Assembly: GCF_017307495.1 (NCBI RefSeq)
Contig: NZ_JAFKHE010000012.1
Coordinates: forward strand, 248,001 to 312,000
From: Devosia sp.
GTDB lineage: Bacteria; Pseudomonadota; Alphaproteobacteria; Rhizobiales; Devosiaceae
DNA length: 64,000 bases
Reading direction: 5' to 3'
In this document: piece after piece, positions 55,359 through 64,000 of the stretch
Position numbering within the stretch: position 1 is the stretch's first letter
Layout of the letters: every line of letters starts with the position of its first letter
Translations under genes and position numbers: made by a program
The notes under the pieces: model-generated
Databases searched by the model: none
Told to the model about the DNA's origin: nothing
Seen by the model: only the letters and a program-made list of their open reading frames with translations

Positions 55359-56384
55359 TTGAACTATCCCGAAAGAGAGCCCGACCAGCTCGAAGGCGTC
55401 GCCCCGCCCGAGTACCAGCCGTCTGTCCTCGGCCACGCCGCCGCACAGGCCAAGCTCCTCGAGCGCCTCGACGCCGGCCGCTTGCCGGGCGGCATCCTGA
55501 TCCACGGCCCGCTCGGCATCGGCAAGGCCACGCTCGCCTTCGACCTCGCCCGCCGCATCTTCGAGCGCACCGGTGATGAGTCGCCCGCTCACATTGCTGC
55601 CCAGGTCGCCGCCGGCGCCTATCCGAACCTCTTCGTCATGCGCAAGGCGCCGCGCGACACCGGCAAGGGCTACTACACGGCCATCCGCGTCGAGGAAGTC
55701 CGCCGCTTCATCGAGGAGATGCGCATGACCCGGGGCAGGGCCGGACACCGCATCGCCATCGTCGACCCGATCGACGACTGCAACGCCTCCTCGGCCAACG
55801 CACTGCTTAAGATTCTCGAGGAACCCCCGGCCGATACGACCTTCCTGCTCGTCTCGCACCGCCCCGGATCGCTCCTGCCCACCATCAAGTCCCGCTGCTT
55901 CCAGGTCGCGCTGCGCCCCGTCGCGGATGCTGATGTGCGCGCCGTGCTCGAACGCGCCGGCGCCGATCCGGCCCTGATCGAGCGCGCCATCTTGCTGGCC
56001 GGCGGCAAACCCCGCCGCGCCTTCGAGGCCATGCTACTGGGGGAGGGGGGCTCGCTCGGCCTGCTCCAGGCGTGGCTCGCGGACCCGTCTGGCACCGCCG
56101 CTCAGCGGCTGGCCATTGCCGACCTACTGGGGGGCGATCGCGACTCCGCCGAGCTGCGTTTCGCCCGCGACATCATCGCCGACTGGATTGCCAACGCCGC
56201 CCGTTCGGCCGCGGCTTCGGGCGACCGCGCGCGGCTTGCCTCGGCCAACGAGCTATGGGACAAGGCCTGGCTTTCACTTGCCGATGCCGACGAATACAAC
56301 CTCGACATGCGGCAGACCCTGGTCGCCATTCTCGATGCGATCCGCAAACACCATCAATTGAGCCTCGCCCCGTCCGCGCTATGA
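55359..56384 (+). CDS. holB: DNA polymerase III subunit delta'
   Basis: Clamp-loader subunit. The 341-residue protein has a AAA+ module with a degenerate P-loop (GPLGIGKATLAFDLA), IVDPIDDCNASSANALLKILEEPP (Walker B and sensor 1 region, typical of delta') and LLVSHRPGSLLPTIKSRC, then the collar domain. The start is TTG 55359, one base after the tmk stop, with AAGGAAGG upstream; a longer in-frame extension would lie inside tmk. Its stop overlaps the metG ATG. Confidence 0.93.
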   Translation: MNYPEREPDQLEGVAPPEYQPSVLGHAAAQAKLLERLDAGRLPGGILIHGPLGIGKATLAFDLARRIFERTGDESPAHIAAQVAAGAYPNLFVMRKAPRDTGKGYYTAIRVEEVRRFIEEMRMTRGRAGHRIAIVDPIDDCNASSANALLKILEEPPADTTFLLVSHRPGSLLPTIKSRCFQVALRPVADADVRAVLERAGADPALIERAILLAGGKPRRAFEAMLLGEGGSLGLLQAWLADPSGTAAQRLAIADLLGGDRDSAELRFARDIIADWIANAARSAAASGDRARLASANELWDKAWLSLADADEYNLDMRQTLVAILDAIRKHHQLSLAPSAL

Positions 56385-57931
56385 CCGAGACCTTCTACGT
56401 CACCACCGCCATCGCATATCCCAACGGCGCGCCGCATATCGGCCACGCCTACGAGATGATCGCGACCGATGCGATTGCCCGCTGGGCCCGGCTGCAGGGG
56501 AAGGACACGTTCTTCCTCACCGGTACCGATGAGCACGGCATCAAGATGGTGCAGACGGCGGCTGCGGAGGGGATCACTGCCCGCGAGCTGGCGGACCGCA
56601 ACTCGGCCCGCTTCAAGGAGTTGGCTGCGCGCCTCGACGTCTCCAACGACGACTTCATCCGGACCACCGAGCCGCGCCACTACGAGGCGAGCCAGGAAAT
56701 CTGGCGCAAGATGGCCGCCGGCAACAATGGCGACATCTACCAGTCGGTCTACAGGGGCTGGTACTCGGTCCGCGACGAGGCCTATTTCGACGAGGGCGAA
56801 CTCACCGACGGCGAGGGCGGCAAGAAGTTCGCCCCCACCGGCGCCGAGGTGAAATGGGTCGAGGAAGACAGCTACTTCTTCCGCCTCTCCGCTTATCAGG
56901 AGCGCCTGCTGAAGCTGTATGAGGAGCATCCGGAGTTCATCGCGCCCGAGGAGCGCCGCAACGAGATCATCTCGTTCGTGAAGGCCGGCCTGCGCGACGT
57001 CTCGATCAGCCGCACCACCTTCGACTGGGGCATCCCCGTACCCGACGCGCCCGGCCACGTGATGTACGTCTGGGTCGACGCGCTCACCAACTACATCACC
57101 GGCGTCGGCTATCCCGACGCGAACTCCGAGCAGTTCAAGACGTTCTGGCCGGCGAACCTGCACGTCATCGGCAAGGACATCATCCGCTTCCATACCGTCT
57201 ACTGGCCGGCCTTCCTGATGAGCGCAGGCCTTCCGGTGCCGCATCGCGTCTTCGCCCACGGCTTCCTGACGTCGGAAGGCAAGAAGATGTCGAAGTCGGT
57301 CGGCAACATCGTCGATCCGCACGAACAGCTCGATCTCTACGGCACCGATCCGGTCCGTTGGTACTGCCTGCGCGAGATCAGCTTCGGCCAGGATGGCGAC
57401 TGGGGCCGCGAGAAGTTCGTCAACCGCAACAATTCGGACCTTGCCAACAATTTCGGCAACCTGGCGCAGCGCTCGCTGTCGATGATCCAGAAGAACTTCG
57501 GCGGCCTGCTCCCCGAGGCGCAGCCGACGGAAGCCGAGCGTGCCATAGTCGCGACCGCCGTTGAGGCCATCGGCAAGATGGACCTCGCCATGAAGACCCA
57601 GCAGATCCACGACGCAGCGGGCGAACTCGTGGCGCTGCTCAACGCCGCCAACCTCTACTTCGCCGACCAGGCGCCGTGGGGGCTGAAGGCCGACCTGCCG
57701 CGCATGGGCACGATTCTCGCGACCACCGCCGACATCGTCCGTCGCGCCGCCATCGCGGCGCAGGCGTTCGTTCCGGGTTCGGCGGCCAGGTTCCTCGATG
57801 CCCTCGCGGTCCCTGCCGACCAGCGCCTGCTCAGCCATGCCCTCGGTGCATCCCACGTTGCCGCCGGCACCGCCTTGCCGCCGCCCGAGCCGGTGTTCAA
57901 GAAGTTCGAGATCGCCAAACCGGCAGCTTGA
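56381..57931 (+). CDS. metG: Methionine--tRNA ligase
   Basis: Class I synthetase charging initiator and elongator tRNA-Met. The 516-residue protein has HIGH (residues 19-22 in APHIGHAYE), TGTDEHG near 45, the KMSKS motif (GKKMSKSVGN, around 302-306) and the helical anticodon domain. It lacks the C-terminal EMAP-type extension, as usual for the short bacterial form. ATG 56381 overlaps the holB stop codon (ATGA). tatD follows after four bases. Confidence 0.96.
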   Translation: MTETFYVTTAIAYPNGAPHIGHAYEMIATDAIARWARLQGKDTFFLTGTDEHGIKMVQTAAAEGITARELADRNSARFKELAARLDVSNDDFIRTTEPRHYEASQEIWRKMAAGNNGDIYQSVYRGWYSVRDEAYFDEGELTDGEGGKKFAPTGAEVKWVEEDSYFFRLSAYQERLLKLYEEHPEFIAPEERRNEIISFVKAGLRDVSISRTTFDWGIPVPDAPGHVMYVWVDALTNYITGVGYPDANSEQFKTFWPANLHVIGKDIIRFHTVYWPAFLMSAGLPVPHRVFAHGFLTSEGKKMSKSVGNIVDPHEQLDLYGTDPVRWYCLREISFGQDGDWGREKFVNRNNSDLANNFGNLAQRSLSMIQKNFGGLLPEAQPTEAERAIVATAVEAIGKMDLAMKTQQIHDAAGELVALLNAANLYFADQAPWGLKADLPRMGTILATTADIVRRAAIAAQAFVPGSAARFLDALAVPADQRLLSHALGASHVAAGTALPPPEPVFKKFEIAKPAA

Positions 57932-57935
57932 GACC

Positions 57936-58712
57936 ATGCTGATCGACAGCCACTGCCACCTCGATTTCCCCGAACTCGCCGCTGACCGCGCCGGTGTGCT
58001 GGCGCGTGCCAGGGCGGCCGGCATCAATGCCATGGTCACCATCTCGACCCGCGTGAAGCGCTTCGACGAGATCAAGGCCATTGCCGAGGCTCACCCGGAG
58101 GTCTGGTGCTCGGTCGGCACGCACCCGCACCACGCCGATGAGGAGCTCGACATCTTCGCCGATGACCTGATCCGGCTCAGCGAGCATCCGCGCTGCGTCG
58201 CCATCGGCGAGGCTGGCCTCGACTACTTCTACGACAACGCTCCGAAGCAGGCGCAGGAGACGGGTTTCCGGCGCCACATCGCCGCAGCGCGCATCACCGG
58301 CCTGCCGCTCGTCATCCATTCCCGTTCAGCCGACGTTCATATGGGTGGCATTCTGCGGGAGGAAATGGGGCAGGGGGCCTTCCCCTTCCTGCTCCACTGC
58401 TTCACTGGCGGCGCCGATCTGGCCCGCACCGCGCTCGAACTCGGCGGCTACATTTCCTTCTCAGGTATCATCACATTCAAGAATGCCGAGGAGATCCGCG
58501 AGGTCGCGAGCTTCGTCCCGGCCGACCGCTATCTCGTTGAAACTGATGCACCTTATCTCGCGCCGGTGCCGCACCGCGGCGCCACCAACGAGCCGAGCTT
58601 CGTCGCCCATACGGCCGCCAAGGTCGCCGAGATCCGGGGCATCGGCGGCGAGCAGCTCGGCCGCGAGACGACGGAGAATTTTTATCGACTATTTTCAAAG
58701 GCTAAGGCGTAA
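57936..58712 (+). CDS. tatD: TatD-family metal-dependent deoxyribonuclease
   Basis: TIM-barrel metallohydrolase, 258 residues. Metal ligands H6 and H8 are in IDSHCHLDF, the glutamate in IGEAGLDYFY near residue 93, later histidines in VIHSR and LLHCFTGG, and the aspartate in VETDAPYLAP near residue 206. TatD enzymes degrade DNA and have a proofreading nuclease role. ATG 57936 fits the family. The stop TAA overlaps the ATG of the next gene. Confidence 0.94.
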   Translation: MLIDSHCHLDFPELAADRAGVLARARAAGINAMVTISTRVKRFDEIKAIAEAHPEVWCSVGTHPHHADEELDIFADDLIRLSEHPRCVAIGEAGLDYFYDNAPKQAQETGFRRHIAAARITGLPLVIHSRSADVHMGGILREEMGQGAFPFLLHCFTGGADLARTALELGGYISFSGIITFKNAEEIREVASFVPADRYLVETDAPYLAPVPHRGATNEPSFVAHTAAKVAEIRGIGGEQLGRETTENFYRLFSKAKA

Positions 58713-59551
58713 TGCCTGAAGCGACACGTGTAATTGCCACAATCATGGGCTGCGGCTCGTCCGGCGGCGTACCCCGCATCGGCGGCAACTGGGGCGTCTG
58801 CGATCCGGCCAACCCGAAGAATCGCCGCAGCCGCTGCTCGCTGCTCGTCGAGGGCTACACCGAGGGCTCGGACGAGCCGACCCGCATCATTGTCGACACC
58901 GGCTGCGACCTGCGCGAACAGCTGCTTGCCGCAGAAGTCGATCGCGTCGAGGCGGTGCTTTACACCCACGAGCACGCCGACCACACGCACGGCATCGACG
59001 ACCTCAGGGTTCTGGCGCTCAACAACCGCCGGCGCGTCGACGTCTATTTCAGCCAGGAAGCTGCAAACCGCATCGTCCCGAGCTTTGCCTACTGCTTCAC
59101 GGCGCCGCCGGACTCTGGCTATCCGCCGATCCTCAACCAGCACCTCATCGAATCCGGTGTGCCGTTGACCATCAAGGGGCCGGGAGGTTCCATCACCGTG
59201 CTGCCATTCGCCCAGGAGCATGGCGACATCACCTCGCTCGGCTTCCGCATCGGCGGCTTTGCCTACTCTTGCGACCTGAGCGGTATTCCCGACGACTCCC
59301 GCGCCGCCGTGAGCGGCCTCGACACCTGGGTCCTCGACGCTCTGCGCCCGACGCCGCATCCGAGCCACCTGAGCCTCCCCGAAACTCTGGAGCTGGTCGC
59401 CGACCTGGCGCCTCGTCACGCCATCCTTACCAACCTTCACATCGATCTCGACTATGCCCAGACGGACGCCATGACGCCAGCGAACGTTCGGCCGGCCTAC
59501 GATGGGCTGCAGATCGACATCACCGCCGGCGAAATCATCAGTCCCCGCTGA
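58712..59551 (+). CDS. MBL-fold metallohydrolase (PhnP-like)
   Basis: The 279-residue protein is a metallo-beta-lactamase-fold phosphodiesterase-like enzyme: MGCGSSGGVPRIG near the start, the metal motif H86-x-H88-x-D90-H91 in YTHEHADHTHGIDDL, and later ligands in FAQEHGDI and LTNLHIDLDY. PhnP and Lmo-type proteins act on cyclic phosphodiesters; the substrate here is unknown. It is the last gene of the rlpA-tatD block and is translationally coupled to tatD. Confidence 0.88.
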   Translation: MPEATRVIATIMGCGSSGGVPRIGGNWGVCDPANPKNRRSRCSLLVEGYTEGSDEPTRIIVDTGCDLREQLLAAEVDRVEAVLYTHEHADHTHGIDDLRVLALNNRRRVDVYFSQEAANRIVPSFAYCFTAPPDSGYPPILNQHLIESGVPLTIKGPGGSITVLPFAQEHGDITSLGFRIGGFAYSCDLSGIPDDSRAAVSGLDTWVLDALRPTPHPSHLSLPETLELVADLAPRHAILTNLHIDLDYAQTDAMTPANVRPAYDGLQIDITAGEIISPR

Positions 59552-59590
59552 CGCCAGCAGCGCTATCTTGGGTCCCGGGAGGCCTCACGA

Positions 59591-59980
59591 ATGATCGAAG
59601 TCATCGACACCGGCATCGCGCCATCGAACGGTCCAATCAACGACTGCGTCCGCGCCGGCAATCACGTCTGGCTGGTCGTCATCGCGGAGGATCCCAGGAC
59701 CGGCGCCATCATCGATGGCGACATCGAAGCCCAGGCGCGCCAGGCGCTTTCGAACCTCAAGCAGGCGGTGACGGCGGCCGGCGGCGCGCTGACGAACATT
59801 GTCCAGGTGCAGATCTTCCTGATCGACAGCGCCGACGCACCGGGCATGAACCGCGTCTATGCCGAGTTCTTCAACCACAAGCCATATCCGATCCGCGCTA
59901 CGGTGGTCGTCAAGGAACTCTTGGCCAAGGGCCTCAGGATCGAGATCACGGCAACGGCGGTGATCGATAGAACCGCCTGA
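59591..59980 (+). CDS. RidA-family protein
   Basis: The 129-residue protein has the YjgF/RidA chorismate-mutase-like fold. The conserved arginine R102 in PYPIRATVVVKEL is present. RidA proteins hydrolyse reactive enamines/imines from amino acid metabolism, but the first part is unlike classic RidA (no typical GPYS motif; SNGPINDCVRAG instead), so it may be one of the Rid2-7 types. It lies 66 bases before a hydratase gene. Confidence 0.85.
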   Translation: MIEVIDTGIAPSNGPINDCVRAGNHVWLVVIAEDPRTGAIIDGDIEAQARQALSNLKQAVTAAGGALTNIVQVQIFLIDSADAPGMNRVYAEFFNHKPYPIRATVVVKELLAKGLRIEITATAVIDRTA

Positions 59981-60007
59981 TCACGCCCGATTGGCCACGT
60001 CGGACAG

Positions 60008-60030
60008 TTCCATAATATATCTTATGCGAA
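60008..60030. promoter_or_regulatory. Candidate operator/promoter of the hydratase gene
   Basis: A hyphenated palindrome TTC-CATAA-N6-TTATG-C-GAA lies 17 bases before the start codon of the hydratase gene. Its AT-rich centre could also be the -10 region. The regulator is unknown; there is no regulator gene beside it. Confidence 0.35.
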
Positions 60031-60046
60031 TGGAGGATATGCGTAG

Positions 60047-60784
60047 ATGAGCCTTGTCGAGGACCTCGCCTACCAGCTTGCCGAAGCCCACAAGGCTGGC
60101 CGTCACGATATCGATGCCAAGCCCTATTCCCAACTCGACCGCGACACGGCGCTGGCTGTCCAGCTGCGCGTCATGCAGCTCCTCGGCCAGGCGCCGGGCC
60201 TGTTGAAGACCGCGGTCGCACCCGACGGCGCTGGCGTCTGCGCGCCGATCTTCGCATCGAAATTCGGACAGTCCGGCTCCTTCAAGCTGCAGTCGGCCAA
60301 CGTCACCGGGCTAGAGCTCGAAGTCGGCCTGGTGCTCGACCGCGACCTCGACGTCGAAACCGCTCGCCGCGACGAGATCGATATCGTCGAAGCCATCGAC
60401 TACTATTTCGTCGGCATCGAGATCTGCGGCACGCGCTATGTCGATCGCACTGTTGCCAGCTTCAACGGCGGCCTCGCCGATGGCATGTCGTCCCTGGGCT
60501 ACGTGATGAACCCCAAGCATCGCGACCTCGGTGCCGAGATCGACGATTTCGAAGTCACGCTCGAGTTCGCCGGCAAGCAGATCCACGCAGCGCCTGCCAA
60601 GCACTCCTTCGGCACCGTGCTGAAGTCGTTCATCGCCTATGCAAAGAACCAGAACCCGGCGTTCCCGTTGAAGGCCGGCACCATCGTCACCACAGGCTCG
60701 CTCTGCGGCCTCGTTCCCATCACGGGAACCGGCCACGTGATGGGCCAGCTCGGCAGCTACACGGTCGAGTTCGACATCGTCTGA
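60047..60784 (+). CDS. 2-keto-4-pentenoate hydratase-like (FAH superfamily) protein
   Basis: The 245-residue protein resembles MhpD-type hydratases and the related oxalocrotonate decarboxylases: the metal-binding region (LELEVGLVLDRDL, then AIDYYFVGIEICGTRYVD) and the C-terminal GTIVTTGSLCGLVPITGTGHV are typical. The reaction in the family is addition of water to a 2-hydroxy-2,4-dienoate, or decarboxylation. No other catechol-cleavage genes are nearby, so the substrate is uncertain. GGAGG lies about ten bases before ATG 60047. An 8-codon frame (60024-60050) overlaps its start. Confidence 0.85.
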   Translation: MSLVEDLAYQLAEAHKAGRHDIDAKPYSQLDRDTALAVQLRVMQLLGQAPGLLKTAVAPDGAGVCAPIFASKFGQSGSFKLQSANVTGLELEVGLVLDRDLDVETARRDEIDIVEAIDYYFVGIEICGTRYVDRTVASFNGGLADGMSSLGYVMNPKHRDLGAEIDDFEVTLEFAGKQIHAAPAKHSFGTVLKSFIAYAKNQNPAFPLKAGTIVTTGSLCGLVPITGTGHVMGQLGSYTVEFDIV

Positions 60785-60796
60785 TCGGAGTTTTCC

Positions 60797-61612
60797 ATGC
60801 AGCCGTCGCGCGACATTTCCCGCCTGATCGAGATCATGGCGGCCCTTCGCAACCCCAACGGCGGCTGCCCGTGGGACCTCGAGCAGGACTTCGCCTCGAT
60901 CAGCAACTACACCATCGAGGAAGCCTACGAAGTCGCCGATGCCATTGAGCGCAAAGACTTTTCCGACCTGCGCGAGGAACTCGGCGACCTCCTGCTCCAG
61001 CCCGTCTACCACGCCCAGATGGCGTCCGAACAAGGCCTGTTCGACATCGGCGACGTCGTCTACGCCATCACCGAGAAGCTGATCCGCCGCCATCCCCACG
61101 TCTTCGGCGACGACGCTGCGCGCAACGCCGGCGGCGCCAAGGCCAAGTGGGATGAGGTCAAGGCCGACGAGCGCGCCAGGAAGGCGGCCAAAAAGCAGGC
61201 CGCGACCTCCCTGCTCGACGACGTCCCGCAAGTGCTCCCTGCCCTTGCCCGCGCCGAAAAGCTGAGCCGCCGCGCCGCCTCCGTGCAGTTCGACTGGCCC
61301 GACTGGCACGACACCCTCGCGAAGGTCCGCGAGGAGTTGGACGAAGTCACCTCCGCTGCAGAAACCAACGACAAGGCCAAGGTACAGGAAGAGCTTGGCG
61401 ACCTCCTCTTCGCCGCCGCCAACCTTGCCCGCAAGCTCGGCATCGAGCCCGAAGCAGCGCTGCGCGACGCCAATGCGAAGTTCACCCGCCGCTTCCGCTA
61501 TGTCGAAGCCCGCGCCGCCGCGGACGGCGTCGCACTGGCCGACGCCGGCCTCGAGCGCCTCGATGGCTACTGGAACGAAATCCGCGCCCGGGACCGCTCA
61601 GGCGGCGTCTGA
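60797..61612 (+). CDS. mazG: Nucleoside triphosphate pyrophosphohydrolase MazG
   Basis: Hydrolyses (d)NTPs to monophosphates. The 271-residue protein has two MazG domains: the first (about 1-120) has EEAYEVADAI and EELGDLLLQ, the second (about 150-245) has EELDEVTSA and EELGDLLFA, giving the two ExxE-12-28-ExxD metal sites. It converges on hflX with a 15-base overlap. Confidence 0.95.
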   Translation: MQPSRDISRLIEIMAALRNPNGGCPWDLEQDFASISNYTIEEAYEVADAIERKDFSDLREELGDLLLQPVYHAQMASEQGLFDIGDVVYAITEKLIRRHPHVFGDDAARNAGGAKAKWDEVKADERARKAAKKQAATSLLDDVPQVLPALARAEKLSRRAASVQFDWPDWHDTLAKVREELDEVTSAAETNDKAKVQEELGDLLFAAANLARKLGIEPEAALRDANAKFTRRFRYVEARAAADGVALADAGLERLDGYWNEIRARDRSGGV

Positions 61613-62980
61613 ACCCTCGATACGGCCGGCAAAGCGCTCGGTGAAGGCATTCTTGTGCCGGGCCTCGACCCGCACCTCGTAGACCTGCCCGTTCTCGTCC
61701 GGATCGTCCTTGCCGATGATCTCGGCGTGGCCATAGAGCCAGCCGACATCGGCGCCGGCCGTATGCGGCACAAGCACACGGTAGGTGCGTCCCTGCCCTG
61801 CCAGCACCCTTTCGACCGTGCCGAGCAAAACATCGAGCCCTTCGCCGGTCTGCGCCGAAACCGGCACGGACGCCGCGACCTTTCCGGCCGGCGTCAGTGT
61901 GGCAAGCGCGGGAATGCTCCCATCGGCTTCTCGCTCCAGCAGGTCGACCTTATTCCACACCTCGATGATCGGCGTCGTCTCGGCCGAAACGCCCAGCTCC
62001 CCCAGCACCTTGAGCACGTCCGTCGCCTGGGCCGCGTGGTCCGGGTTGGCCACATCCCGCACGTGCAGGATCACATGCGCCTCCAGCACCTCTTCCAGCG
62101 TGGCGCGGAACGCCGCGATCAGGTCGGTCGGTAGGTCCGAGACAAAGCCCACGGTGTCGGACAGCATGACCTCGCGGCCGTGCGGCAACGAGATCTTCCG
62201 CACCGTGGTGTCAAGGGTTGCGAACAGCAGGTCCTTGGCGAACACCCCTGCCCCGGTCAGTGCGTTGAAAATGCTGGATTTCCCGGCGTTAGTATAGCCG
62301 ACAAGCGCCACCACCTGGAACGGCACGGCATCGCGGCGCCCCTTCTGCTGGCCACGCGTTTGCCTCACCTTTTCAATGCGTTCCTCGAGCATCTTGATAC
62401 GCTCTTGGAGCTGGCGCCGGTCGCTTTCCAGCTGCGTCTCGCCCGGGCCGCCCATGAAGCCGAAGCCGCCCGAGCCGCGCTGGCGCTCGAGGTGGGTCCA
62501 GCTCCGGACCAGCCTGCTCTTCTGGTAGTTGAGGTGGGCGAGCTCGACCTGAAGCACGCCCTCCCGCGTCGCCGCGCGCTCGCCAAAGATCTCAAGAATC
62601 AGGCCCGTGCGATCCAGGACCTTGGCACCCGTTTCCTTCTCAAGATTGCGCTGCTGGATCGGGTGCAGGGCCGCGTCAACGAGCAGAAGCTCGATCTTGC
62701 CCTCGTCCACCCGCTTCGCAATCTCGTCGACGTGGCCGCCGCCAATGAAGGTCGCCGGCTTGACCTCCCGGACCTTGGCGATCTCCGAGAACACGATCTC
62801 GACGTTGATCGCGCTCGCCAGCCCTTCAAACTCGGCCTTCCGGGCCTCGATCGAATGTGTAGTGGCGCGGCCCCGTACATCGGGCACGACCAAGCCGACA
62901 CGGGTCGGCGCAGTACGCTGATCTATGAATGCCTGAGGGCCACCCTTTCGGGCGGCCTCATCGTCGAACTCGTCACTCAT
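61598..62980 (-). CDS. hflX: Ribosome-associated GTPase HflX
   Basis: GTPase that splits stalled or hibernating ribosomes. The 460-residue protein has the N-terminal HflX domain (about 30-195, with the GGPGETQLESDRR motif), a coiled coil and a G domain: G1 GYTNAGKSS near 232, G3 DTVGFVSDLP near 275 and G4 NKVDLL near 345. The start at ATG 62980 is eight bases after the hfq stop, the usual hfq-hflX operon. Confidence 0.95.
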   Translation of the reverse strand: MSDEFDDEAARKGGPQAFIDQRTAPTRVGLVVPDVRGRATTHSIEARKAEFEGLASAINVEIVFSEIAKVREVKPATFIGGGHVDEIAKRVDEGKIELLLVDAALHPIQQRNLEKETGAKVLDRTGLILEIFGERAATREGVLQVELAHLNYQKSRLVRSWTHLERQRGSGGFGFMGGPGETQLESDRRQLQERIKMLEERIEKVRQTRGQQKGRRDAVPFQVVALVGYTNAGKSSIFNALTGAGVFAKDLLFATLDTTVRKISLPHGREVMLSDTVGFVSDLPTDLIAAFRATLEEVLEAHVILHVRDVANPDHAAQATDVLKVLGELGVSAETTPIIEVWNKVDLLEREADGSIPALATLTPAGKVAASVPVSAQTGEGLDVLLGTVERVLAGQGRTYRVLVPHTAGADVGWLYGHAEIIGKDDPDENGQVYEVRVEARHKNAFTERFAGRIEGSDAA

Positions 62981-62988
62981 GGGCTACG

Positions 62989-63237
62989 TCAGTCCTCGCC
63001 GGTGTGTTCCGGATCGAACAACTGGATCGGAGCGCCCGGCATGATGGTCGAAATCGCGTGCTTATAGACCAGTTGCGACTGCGCATCGCGCCGCAGGAGC
63101 AGGCAGAAGTTGTCGAACCAAGTGATCACCCCCTGCAGCTTGACCCCGTTGACGAGAAAGATCGTTACCGGGACCTTCTGCTTACGAACGTGATTGAGAA
63201 ACGCGTCCTGGAGATTCTGAGTCTTTTCGCTGGGCAT
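62989..63237 (-). CDS. hfq: RNA chaperone Hfq
   Basis: Hexameric Sm-like protein that promotes sRNA-mRNA pairing. The 82-residue product has [19 protein letters not shown] at the N-terminus, the Sm1 region [22 protein letters not shown] and the Sm2 YKHAIST motif. The ATG at 63237 (MPSEK) is chosen because AGAGG lies upstream and it matches the family; an upstream in-frame ATG at 63255 would add six residues. It is followed directly by hflX. The 162-base gap to ntrX should contain the promoter. Confidence 0.96.
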   Translation of the reverse strand: MPSEKTQNLQDAFLNHVRKQKVPVTIFLVNGVKLQGVITWFDNFCLLLRRDAQSQLVYKHAISTIMPGAPIQLFDPEHTGED

Positions 63238-63399
63238 TCCCTGGCCTCTTTTCATGTGGGGGGCGCACTAGCTGCACCAGTCACCCATATAGTGGGCAGC
63301 AGTCGCCACCGCCACTGCCCCTACGCGCCTTCAGTCTCCCCTCGCGCAGAAATTATGGCACAGAAGATACCGAGTGCCTACCCGGCCAAGCAAGCCCCA

Positions 63400-64000
63400 C
63401 TAGAGGCCGAGAGACTTGATCTTTCGGTGAAGGGCGCTGCGCTCCATACCGACGAACTCGGCGGTCTTGGAGATGTTTCCGCCAAAGCGCTCGATCTGCG
63501 CCATAAGGTACTGGCGCTCGAACACCTCGCGCGCATCTCGCAGCGGCAGGCTCATCAGGTGCGCCGAGGAGTCGCTGTCACCGACCGTCGGCAGCACTTC
63601 GCCAATATCCGGCGGCAGCAGCGCGGCCGTGATCACTCCATCGGCCGGCGCCTGGTCCTTGACCAGGATCAGCAGCCGTTCGATCGAGTTGCGCAACTGC
63701 CGCGCATTGCCGGGCCAGTCCTGCGCCTGCAGTACGGCTACGGCGTCGTCACCAATCGACATGCTCCTCAGGTTGTGCAGGCGGCAAACCTGCTCGATGA
63801 ACGCATTGACCAGGGGCGGGATGTCCTCGCGCCGCTCCTTGAGCGGGGTCAGGTGCAGGGGCACGATCGACAGCCGGTGGAACAGGTCCGAACGGAACTG
63901 TCCCTGTTCGATCAGGGCAGCCACGTTCTGCGAGCTTGAAGAGATGATGCGCACATCGATCGGCACGGCCACGGCCCCGCCGACGCGGTTGAACTTGCTC
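63400..64000 (-). CDS. ntrX: NtrX nitrogen-assimilation regulator, C-terminal part
   Basis: Response regulator of the NtrY/NtrX system. The gene continues past the window end, so only about 199 C-terminal residues are seen: the end of the AAA+ sigma-54 interaction module (FNRVGGAVAVPIDVRIISSSSQN, PLKERREDIPPLV, WPGNARQLRNSIERL) and a Fis-type helix-turn-helix (GGNISKTAEFVGMERSALHRKIKSLGL) at the C-terminus. The receiver domain and start lie outside. The neighbouring order ntrX-hfq-hflX is usual in alphaproteobacteria. Confidence 0.93.
   Translation of the reverse strand, partial: SKFNRVGGAVAVPIDVRIISSSSQNVAALIEQGQFRSDLFHRLSIVPLHLTPLKERREDIPPLVNAFIEQVCRLHNLRSMSIGDDAVAVLQAQDWPGNARQLRNSIERLLILVKDQAPADGVITAALLPPDIGEVLPTVGDSDSSAHLMSLPLRDAREVFERQYLMAQIERFGGNISKTAEFVGMERSALHRKIKSLGL

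Overview
The window is a gene-dense, high-GC chromosomal segment from an alphaproteobacterium, most likely of the order Hyphomicrobiales (Rhizobiales) and possibly Devosiaceae. The evidence is the gene order (bamA-lpxD-fabZ-lpxA-lpxI-lpxB-gltA / gltX-comEC-lexA-moeA-moaC-trpCDG, rlpA-dacA-tmk-holB-metG-tatD, mazG-hflX-hfq-ntrX), LpxI instead of LpxH, an ATP12-type F1 assembly factor, an alphaproteobacterial LexA with two GTTC-N7-GTTC operators, and NtrX. The family-level placement is a judgement, not something computed. Most of the window is core genome; no prophage, transposase or CRISPR array was seen.

Region by region. 1-6717: outer-membrane assembly and lipid A synthesis (bamA, then the overlapping lpxD-fabZ-lpxA-lpxI-lpxB run). 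6693-12572: gltA and gltX on the minus strand, then an uncharacterised protein and comEC on the plus strand. 12541-16899: a minus-strand sugar operon (dgoK, dgoA, a lactonase, a GH42 beta-galactosidase) lying between comEC and lexA. 17148-25617: lexA, then a seven-gene minus-strand run ppiD-trpE-trpG-trpD-trpC-moaC-moeA. 25752-30110: tpiA, secG, pyrG, an acetyltransferase, a DUF4169 protein and a glutathione peroxidase.

30120-38205: a small membrane protein, an ornithine/lysine decarboxylase, degP-rarA, a BrnT/BrnA toxin-antitoxin pair, crcB, an RluA-type pseudouridine synthase, a HAD phosphatase and ATP12. 38352-46734: rimO, doxX, a three-unit tandem repeat array, a DUF4282 protein, lipB, a stand-alone FliN-like SpoA protein, tRNA-Leu(GAG), an SH3 protein, and a divergent zinc/cadmium-type ATPase and MerR regulator. 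46837-51067: a degenerate CobW-like protein and metH. 51230-64000: an alpha/beta hydrolase, the rlpA-dacA-tmk-holB-metG-tatD-MBL block, RidA and a hydratase, then mazG, hflX, hfq and the 3' part of ntrX, which runs off the window.

Regulatory DNA is unusually readable: several intrinsic terminators (one for gltA embedded in the lpxB coding sequence), two SOS boxes before lexA, a MerR-type promoter with a 19-bp spacer, and a perfect 20-bp palindrome upstream of metH that looks like an operator for an ArsR-type methionine-cycle regulator. Intergenic space repeatedly carries palindromic REP-like elements starting GTCATYCCC, plus a second GC-rich element family that forms the tandem array. No clearly new multi-gene system was found. 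The best leads are the metH-linked degenerate CobW protein, the metH palindrome, the orphan SpoA protein, the G-quadruplex-prone tandem array and the sugar island inserted in a conserved neighbourhood.
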